A stretch of DNA of 22,055 nt from Gp7-AA10 sp035636095 (GTDB taxonomy: Bacteria > Acidobacteriota > Thermoanaerobaculia > Gp7-AA8): contig DASPZU010000102.1 in the NCBI GenBank assembly GCA_035636095.1, positions 1 through 22,055 of the forward strand, read 5' to 3'. The notes under the pieces were generated by a model that saw only the letters and a program-made list of their open reading frames with translations, had not been told where the DNA came from and searched no databases. Positions 17,921 through 22,055 of the stretch are shown piece after piece (the first letter of the stretch is position 1; each line of letters begins with the position of its first letter). The position numbers and the translations under genes are program-made.

Positions 17921-18511
17921 GCGCTTCCACTGCCGGTAGCCCCACGTGCACGATGCGATGAAGATGACGTACAACCCGGCCGTCATATAGAGATGTTTGA
18001 AGATGAACATGCCGACGTAGACGACGTCGACTGCAATCCAGACGATCCAGTTCTCGAGGTACTTCCTCGTCAACATCCATTGCGCGACCAGGCTGTACGA
18101 CGTCAGCGTCGAATCCAGAAATGGAAGAGCGGCGTTGGTTGCGTATCGGAATGTGAACCCCAGCATGATGGAACTGATGGCGCCGATGAGGAAGGCGGTC
18201 GCCTGCACTTTGAACCCCGCATTCGAGACTTTGCGCTCCGTTTTCGCTTCGCCGCCGTGCAGCCATTCGTACCAGCCGTAGATGGCGAGCGCGATGTAGA
18301 CCGCCTGCAGGCACATATCGGCGTACAAGCGCTCGTGAAAAAAGAGGAACGAGTAGCACGCCACGCCCGCGATCGTCGTCGGCCAGCCCCAGATGTTCTC
18401 GAAGATCTGAAAAATGACGCTGGCAAACGTCAGCACGACCGCCGCTGCTTCGAGGATGATCCAGGGATTAACGGCGGTGATGGGCAAGATTGGACGCCAC
18501 GGCGCAAACAA
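17891..18511 (-). CDS. PnuC-family vitamin transporter (nicotinamide riboside or thiamine)
   Basis: A 206-residue seven-helix membrane protein of the PnuC family, which moves unphosphorylated vitamins by facilitated diffusion. Family segments seen are WGWPTTIAGVACYSFLFF, LYADMCLQAVYIALAIYGWY and SLVAQWMLTRKYLENWIVW then IAVDVVYV. PnuC (nicotinamide riboside), PnuT (thiamine) and PnuX (riboflavin) cannot be split by eye. The adjacency to thiL is convergent and gives only weak support for thiamine. No NAD+ or TPP riboswitch is visible upstream. The ATG at 18511 lies 44 bases inside the upstream DUF1772 gene; a later TTG start (about 18487) is possible. Confidence 0.85.
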   Translation of the reverse strand: MFAPWRPILPITAVNPWIILEAAAVVLTFASVIFQIFENIWGWPTTIAGVACYSFLFFHERLYADMCLQAVYIALAIYGWYEWLHGGEAKTERKVSNAGFKVQATAFLIGAISSIMLGFTFRYATNAALPFLDSTLTSYSLVAQWMLTRKYLENWIVWIAVDVVYVGMFIFKHLYMTAGLYVIFIASCTWGYRQWKRSREVVEAAR

Positions 18512-18941
18512 ACGCGCCGATGCCCAGCGTGGTGCGAACGGCGTGCGCGCGGCTCCAGTTGCGCGCGAGCGACTGCGAACGGTCGCTCGGATAATCGGTC
18601 GGCGGCTGAGCCTCCAGCTCTTTGTTGATCGGAACGGTCACCATGATCGTGGCGGCCAGCACGCCCGCCAGGCCGACTGCGGTGGCCATGTCGAGGGCGC
18701 GCTTCATCGGCCGCACGCCTCGCGATCCGACCGCCAGCGTGACCGCCGTGCCCAACGCGACCGGACCGATGGCGTTGAAGTAGCTCTTGATCGCGAAATC
18801 GGCCGCCCCGCGCCGGGTGCTCGGCAACTCGAGTTCCCACCCGGGCACAAGAGCGGCGTCGCCGAACCCGAGCGAGCCCGCCAGGAGGCCTGAGGTCGTG
18901 AGGTTGATGAACCGGAGAATCGATTCCACCGATCGATTCAT
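18468..18941 (-). CDS. DUF1772 (anthrone oxygenase-like) membrane protein
   Basis: A 157-residue protein with four predicted membrane helices. The DUF1772 pattern is present: VPINKELEAQ (103-112) followed by RNWSRAHAVRTTLG (127-140). Some fungal relatives act as anthrone oxygenases; bacterial members are uncharacterised, so no substrate is proposed. Its 3' end overlaps the pnuC start by 44 bases, so both are probably on one transcript. The short upstream gap holds a perfect palindrome (18976-18992). Confidence 0.75.
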   Translation of the reverse strand: MNRSVESILRFINLTTSGLLAGSLGFGDAALVPGWELELPSTRRGAADFAIKSYFNAIGPVALGTAVTLAVGSRGVRPMKRALDMATAVGLAGVLAATIMVTVPINKELEAQPPTDYPSDRSQSLARNWSRAHAVRTTLGIGAFVCAVASNLAHHRR

Positions 18942-18975
18942 GCCGGGAAAATAGTAACACTATTTGTATACGTAA

Positions 18976-18992
18976 TTGGGGTCTGACCCCAA
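18976..18992. repeat. Perfect 17-base palindrome TTGGGGTC-T-GACCCCAA
   Basis: 8-base perfect arms around a single T. It lies 3 bases after the stop of the PDZ gene and 35 bases before the DUF1772 start, with no U-tract. The GGGGTCTGACCCC core resembles REP-type palindromes mobilised by RAYT transposases in other genomes. No transposase is in the window. Confidence 0.7.
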
Positions 18993-18994
18993 AC

Positions 18995-19600
18995 CTACTT
19001 CTGGAGCCGCTTTTCGAGCTCCTGCAGGCGCTTCTCCAGCGCGCGAATCTGGGCGCGAAGATCTTCATTCTCCGGCGACTCCAGAAGATGCTTCTTCCAG
19101 ACGCCCTCCCCCAGCGGGAAACCGGGGGGAAGCTCCTTCAGATTGAACCGAAACTCCGGCATCTCCCGCGCCTCAGCCGTCGCCACGACCGTCTGCCGAT
19201 TCTTGCTGCGGACAAGCTCAACGCGGATGCTGTCGCCGGATTTGTTGTCCTTCATCGCCTGGCGCAGGTCGCGATAGCTGGCGACCGGCTTCCCGTTCAC
19301 CGACGTGATCACGTCGCCCACCCGCACGCCCGCCTTGGCGGCCGGTCCGTTTTCTGCGACCGACGAAACGAGCACGCCGGCGTCTTTCGGTGCTCCAAAG
19401 AACTCGCGTAGCTCGGGGGTCATGTCCGTCGGAGAGACGCCGAGATAGGCGCGTTTGCCGCCGTCGTAGAAGAAATCCTTGTCGTCGAACACGACGTTTC
19501 CGTCGCGAACGACCACCGTCCGGCGGACCGGCTCATCAAACGCCATCAGCGACGTGGCGGCAATAACGAGCACTGCGAACATCGAGACTTTTTTCACCAT
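18995..19600 (-). CDS. Exported PDZ-domain protein with C-terminal coiled coil
   Basis: A 201-residue protein with a signal peptide (MVKKVSMFAVLVIAATSLMA), a PDZ domain at about 50-145 (carboxylate-binding loop AYLGV, then VSSVAENGPAAKAGVRVGDV) and a heptad-rich C-terminus (about 177-200, LRAQIRALEKRLQELEKRL) that should form a coiled coil. It has no protease domain, unlike DegP/DegS. Third gene of the sigma-regulator-PDZ operon, 8 bases after the regulator, so it probably works in the periplasm as a peptide sensor or partner in envelope signalling. That role is inferred from context. Confidence 0.85.
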   Translation of the reverse strand: MVKKVSMFAVLVIAATSLMAFDEPVRRTVVVRDGNVVFDDKDFFYDGGKRAYLGVSPTDMTPELREFFGAPKDAGVLVSSVAENGPAAKAGVRVGDVITSVNGKPVASYRDLRQAMKDNKSGDSIRVELVRSKNRQTVVATAEAREMPEFRFNLKELPPGFPLGEGVWKKHLLESPENEDLRAQIRALEKRLQELEKRLQK

Positions 19601-19608
19601 GACACTCC

Positions 19609-19965
19609 TCAGTAGTAAATGGGTTTTGACTGCTCATTGGAAACGATGACGCGCGTGTCGCCGTTTTCGAGTACGACGATCGGCTCAGACTCATCGGCTT
19701 TGGCCTTCACGCGCCGCAATTCGGATGCAATCTGCCGGCTCTCGGCGCGCAATGCTTTGATGCGCTGCTGCCGCTGATGGCGGACCGAAGCGCCGTACGT
19801 TCCGACCACGAGCAGCAGCGTCATGGCGGTGGCCATGACCATCCGCCATGCGACGCGAGGACGCGGTTGCACGCGAATCGCGCGCAGGACGTCAGACTTG
19901 AAGTGTTGCAACGCCGCTGCTCGCGGCAGTCGCCGCAGGGCCTTGCCAACTTCTTCGTCCGTCAT
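19609..19965 (-). CDS. Single-pass membrane protein, probable anti-sigma-like regulator
   Basis: 118 residues from ATG 19965, chosen over ATG 19968 because GGAGG then sits 5 bases upstream instead of 2. Cytoplasmic N-terminus (about 1-39, MTDEEVGKALRRLPRAAALQ), one membrane helix (about 40-58), then a coiled-coil stretch (about 61-95) and a small periplasmic tail. It has no zinc-type HxxxCxxC anti-sigma motif. Its position directly after an ECF sigma gene, overlapping it, makes an anti-sigma role likely but unproven. Confidence 0.65.
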   Translation of the reverse strand: MTDEEVGKALRRLPRAAALQHFKSDVLRAIRVQPRPRVAWRMVMATAMTLLLVVGTYGASVRHQRQQRIKALRAESRQIASELRRVKAKADESEPIVVLENGDTRVIVSNEQSKPIYY

Positions 19966-20521
19966 CATTGCCTCCGATCCACCACGATTCCAACTGCACT
20001 CGCATCAATTTTCTCGCCCGCGAGATGCGCGATTTGATCGTTCCGATGCGGCATCCGAGTGCACGGGCGATCGCGTCGTACGACCACTCCTCGATTTCAA
20101 ACAGCACCAGCGGCGCGCGGAACTTGATCGGGAGCTGCTCGAGCGCCTCCGCGACCTTTCGCTGGATCTCATCGGTCAACAACGGCCGGTCCGACGGCGG
20201 TGCGCTGCGCGGTTGCGCCGCAGTCAGCATCGGCAAAATTCTTCTCCAACGCTGCTGCCTCCTGACTTCGGTCACCACCAGGTTGGTCGCGATCCGAAAC
20301 AGATACGGCGTCAGCTTCTGCTCGTCGCGACATCTGGCGGCGCTGCGATAAAACCTGACCAACGCATCCTGCGCCACTTCTTCCGCACGCTCGCGCGAAC
20401 GCGTGAGGTGCGTCAGGTAGTTGATCAGCGAGTGCTGATGCCGCTCGACAAAAATCGCGAAGGCATCCTCATCGCCCGCCCGAATGCGCCTGATCAGCGC
20501 GCCGTCGTCCTCAGGCTCCAT
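19892..20521 (-). CDS. ECF-type RNA polymerase sigma factor
   Basis: A 209-residue sigma-70 family protein with region 2 (about 11-85, AFAIFVERHQHSLINYLTHL ... AEEVAQDALVRFYR, binding core polymerase and the -10 element) and region 4 (about 118-175, LPIKFRAPLVLFEIEEWSYD, then IGTIKSRISRARKLM, the helix-turn-helix for the -35). Regions 1.1 and 3 are absent, as expected for ECF factors. The last 25 residues (WIGGNDDGRR...ATLQV) lie in the overlap with the regulator gene and look like out-of-frame sequence, so the tail is probably non-functional. An ECF-like promoter directly precedes its ATG. Confidence 0.9.
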   Translation of the reverse strand: MEPEDDGALIRRIRAGDEDAFAIFVERHQHSLINYLTHLTRSRERAEEVAQDALVRFYRSAARCRDEQKLTPYLFRIATNLVVTEVRRQQRWRRILPMLTAAQPRSAPPSDRPLLTDEIQRKVAEALEQLPIKFRAPLVLFEIEEWSYDAIARALGCRIGTIKSRISRARKLMRVQLESWWIGGNDDGRRSWQGPAATAASSGVATLQV

Positions 20522-20527
20522 CTGAGG

Positions 20528-20556
20528 AGACTACGCTCGAGTTGGGATTTGGTTCC
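20528..20556 (-). promoter_or_regulatory. Putative ECF-sigma promoter for the sigma operon
   Basis: Minus-strand reading: GGAAC (20556-20552), a 16-base spacer, then CGTAGTCT (20535-20528). GGAAC...CGT is the usual ECF group promoter form. The predicted start lies at or very near the ATG (20521) and no Shine-Dalgarno is present, so the mRNA would be leaderless. Autoregulation by the encoded sigma factor is the simplest reading. Confidence 0.5.
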
Positions 20557-20574
20557 CGCTTCCCCCGCCCACCC

Positions 20575-21025
20575 GGTTGGGATGTTGGGATGTTGGACAG
20601 ACGGCCTGCAGTTCTGATGCGTATTCCAACTGTGCTCAAGTCAATCCGCGTTGAGCGTTGGTTCTCAGCGGTTTGCGCAATGCCGCTCACCACGCTGGGT
20701 TTTGTTTACTTCGAAGCGGTGGCCGCTGCAATTGCTCTCGGGCATTGGCCAGTTCCGAGCTTGAACGACCCGAAGGATTTGTTGACTTGGCCGTTGCATG
20801 CTTTTTCAACGATTTTGCTTCTTTCTTCTTTTCCAATGCCCATTCTCGTATTAGCCCTTGTAATCAAGAACTGGCGTTTCCTCCGCAGTCCGACGACTTA
20901 TTGGGTGCGGCTGACGCTCTTCGCGTCGGGCTACGCCCTTCTCTTTGTTGTTCTCCCCCGACTCGACCCGGGTCACGTCTGGGAATGGTGGTTCGATTAG
21001 AGAGGTGGATGGGAACATCCCAACC
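20575..21025. repeat. Unit 1 of a tandem inverted-repeat-bounded cassette pair
   Basis: Bounded on the left by GGTTGGGATGTT (20575-20586, with a second GGGATGTTGGACAG following) and on the right by its exact inverse AACATCCCAACC (21014-21025). The interior is lower in GC than the flanks and holds one membrane-protein frame. A partial further copy (GTTGGGATTTGG, 20541-20552) overlaps the sigma promoter. Confidence 0.65.
20617..21000 (+). CDS. Small membrane protein (cassette 1), unknown function
   Basis: 127 residues from ATG 20617. Upstream ATGs at 20590 and 20542 in the same frame lie in the repeat and are less likely, though 20590 (MLDRRPAVL) cannot be excluded. Three predicted membrane helices (about 22-42, 61-83 and 97-114), a conserved-looking loop (HWPVPSLNDPKDLL), and an acidic aromatic tail LDPGHVWEWWFD. 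No family is recognised and there is no clear ribosome-binding site. The product resembles the frameshifted frame of the next unit in helix layout and in its C-terminus, suggesting paralogues. Confidence 0.55.
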   Translation: MRIPTVLKSIRVERWFSAVCAMPLTTLGFVYFEAVAAAIALGHWPVPSLNDPKDLLTWPLHAFSTILLLSSFPMPILVLALVIKNWRFLRSPTTYWVRLTLFASGYALLFVVLPRLDPGHVWEWWFD

Positions 21026-21058
21026 TCCTAACTAGCTGCGCGCGTCGGTTGGGATGTT
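21014..21058. repeat. Perfect 12-bp inverted repeat at the junction of the two units
   Basis: AACATCCCAACC (21014-21025) and GGTTGGGATGTT (21047-21058) flank a 21-base spacer that contains CTAACTAGCTGCGCGCGTC. A close copy of that spacer (GAACTAGCGCGCGTC) lies just after the second unit (21482-21496), where it is also the last codons and stop of the minus-strand TPR gene. The flank thus appears to have been duplicated along with the unit. Confidence 0.7.
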
Positions 21059-21481
21059 GGATAGGGGCGCTAATCAAATCCGTATTGGAGTTAGGTCTCA
21101 TGCCTCAACGAATCGAAATCGGCAAACCAGACGTTGCGGGCCGTCTAAACGCCCTGTCTTTGAGCGGCTCGTTCCTCGTGTTGGTAGCTCTATCTGTGGC
21201 GATAGTCGACTTCAATGCGATCGGCGGGCCGTTTCCGGACGTTACGACAGTGGTGTCGATTGTGTTGGCCGCCGGAAATCAAATGATGTTACTCGGCGCG
21301 CCAGTATTTGTTTGACAAGCTTCTGGCTGTTGCTTCAGCGACGTTGCTCAGTCGTTGGGATCCGGAGCTTAATATTCATCGGGCCGATTATTTGCGTCGT
21401 TCTCTTGGCATGGTTCGGCCCGGACGGGCTCTTTGATTAAGCTGGTGGCATCCTAACCGCCTAACAACCCAACATCCCAAC
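21047..21481. repeat. Unit 2 of a tandem inverted-repeat-bounded cassette pair
   Basis: Left end GGTTGGGATGTTGG, right end CAACATCCCAAC (21470-21481). Its length (435 bases) is close to unit 1 (451 bases). It holds one degraded membrane-protein frame in the same orientation as in unit 1, followed by GCATCCTAACCGCCTAACAA before the right end. Confidence 0.6.
21100..21440 (+). pseudogene. Frameshifted small membrane protein (cassette 2)
   Basis: The frame from ATG 21100 (MPQRIEIGKPDVAGRLNALS) runs to TGA 21313-21315 and ends GAPVFV. A different frame takes over without a gap and continues LTSFWLLLQRRCSVVG...VVLLAWFGPDGLFD to TAA 21438-21440. The joined product would have about 113 residues with three to four membrane helices, and its end (WFGPDGLFD) parallels LDPGHVWEWWFD of unit 1. 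One missing or extra base near 21300-21318 explains it. It could be a sequencing error, but decay is at least as likely. Confidence 0.5.
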
Positions 21482-21484
21482 GAA

Positions 21485-22055
21485 CTAGCGCGCGTCCTGC
21501 AGCTGCTTGATGCGCGTGGCGACGTCACGGTAGCCGGTGTTGAGGCCGTAGACCTCCATGAAGGCCTTCTGGGCATTCTCGGAGTCGCCGACCTCCACGT
21601 ACGCGGACCCGAGGTCGTAGAGCAGGCCGAGGTGCTCCTCTTCCTTGATCTCGGGCATCTCGAGGCCTTTGCGATACCACTTGATGGCGAGCTGCGGCAT
21701 GCCTTTTTCGAGGAAGCAGAGGCCCAACATCGACGCGCATTCGACGGCGCGCTTTTGATCTTTCGACGCGAGTTGGAACTCGCCGATCGCTTCGTCGATC
21801 AGCCCCATCTCCTTGTATGCGATGCCGAGGTTGTAGTGCGTGTCGTAGTCTTCACTGTCAAGCTGCTGCTCGACGCCCTTCTTGAATTCCTTGAAGATTT
21901 CTTCGAGCGATTGCTCCTCTTCCGAAATCGAAATCTGCTCGGCCCCTTCGGCGACGAGTTCTGATTCGAGCTCGGCAGCGAGATCGAAAAAGTTTTCCTC
22001 GTCGGTGAAAAGATTCTCCTCTTGCGCCGCCGATACCACCGGTGCGGGTGGTGGG
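21485..22055 (-). CDS. C-terminal part of an acidic TPR protein (5' end outside window)
   Basis: The frame is open to the right edge (PPPAPVVSAAQEENLFTDEE...), so the GTG at 22039 is not the true start. The visible 189 residues comprise a proline-rich linker, a strongly acidic helical segment (EENFFDLAAELESELV, then SLEEIFKEFKKGVEQQL), and three to four TPR units (YDTHYNLGIAYKEMGLIDEA, ASMLGLCFLEKGMPQLAIKW, GLLYDLGSAYVEVGDSENAQ). Large TPR proteins with this acidic stretch are common in Acidobacteriota and Myxococcota and act as scaffolds. The stop TAG lies 4 bases from the right end of cassette unit 2. Confidence 0.8.
   Translation of the reverse strand, partial: PPPAPVVSAAQEENLFTDEENFFDLAAELESELVAEGAEQISISEEEQSLEEIFKEFKKGVEQQLDSEDYDTHYNLGIAYKEMGLIDEAIGEFQLASKDQKRAVECASMLGLCFLEKGMPQLAIKWYRKGLEMPEIKEEEHLGLLYDLGSAYVEVGDSENAQKAFMEVYGLNTGYRDVATRIKQLQDAR

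Noticed and set aside
18512..18560. NAD+ or TPP riboswitch before pnuC
   Set aside because: The region upstream of pnuC is coding sequence of the DUF1772 gene and shows none of the conserved aptamer motifs.
20575..21486. Integron gene cassettes with attC sites
   Set aside because: Small ORFs plus GTTAGGC/GCCTAAC-like 7-mers suggested attC, but the repeats are simple 11-12 bp perfect inverted pairs at both ends of each unit, without the paired R/L boxes and extrahelical-base structure of attC, and no integrase is present.

Overview
The window is about 22 kb of GC-rich chromosomal DNA, densely coded on both strands, with many 3' overlaps and several families of short palindromic repeats between genes. 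Gene content (MetH with all its domains, TPR and carboxypeptidase-regulatory secreted proteins, a tandem Lrp/siroheme-decarboxylase-like protein, a DUF971 protein, an ECF sigma/regulator/PDZ cluster) and the repeat style suggest an uncultured soil or sediment bacterium, most likely Acidobacteriota (Thermoanaerobaculia-like). This placement is inference from style, not from a marker gene. No phage, IS transposase, CRISPR array, rRNA or tRNA was seen.

Layout. 1-4.6 kb: tail of an unknown gene, an aldo/keto reductase, biosynthetic arginine decarboxylase (speA), a secreted TPR protein, and a putative lipoprotein whose 5' end lies inside a dispersed repeat. 4.6-8.4 kb: a full-length cobalamin-dependent methionine synthase (metH) on the minus strand, preceded by a SAM-II-type riboswitch with its own promoter, antiterminator and terminator. 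8.4-9.5 kb: an isoprenylcysteine-methyltransferase-like gene with a premature in-frame TGA, a possible small ORF and a small membrane protein. 9.6-12.5 kb: a tandem AsnC/AhbAB-like protein translationally coupled to a GT-C-type membrane glycosyltransferase, then the remains of an Hsp20 gene abutting a repeat. 12.5-15.8 kb: a secreted TPR protein, divergent arginine deiminase (arcA), then carbamate kinase (arcC), with no ornithine carbamoyltransferase. 15.8-18.9 kb: DUF971, truA-thiL (ATGA overlap), pnuC and a DUF1772 membrane protein. 19.0-20.5 kb: an ECF sigma factor, a membrane-anchored regulator and a secreted PDZ protein in one minus-strand operon, with a putative autoregulatory promoter. 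20.6-21.5 kb: two tandem units bounded by inverted GTTGGGATGTT repeats, each holding a small membrane-protein ORF (the second frameshifted). 21.5 kb to the end: the C-terminus of an acidic TPR protein.

The standout system is the metH leader. A perfect TTGACA -35 box and TAGAGT -10 box would start transcription almost at the first base of a SAM-II aptamer. The conserved loop of that aptamer carries a 9-nt segment perfectly complementary to a downstream segment that contains the 5' arm of an intrinsic terminator, and the U-tract of that terminator ends at the metH AUG. This predicts a simple SAM-OFF transcriptional switch. Methionine synthase makes the methionine from which SAM is formed, so the logic is feedback repression.

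A second theme is that a palindromic TGTCATCCTGAG...CTCAGGATGACA element (four copies) touches coding ends. It supplies a ribosome-binding site, start and putative signal peptide to one gene, supplies stop codons to two convergent genes at once, and directly abuts a broken Hsp20 gene.
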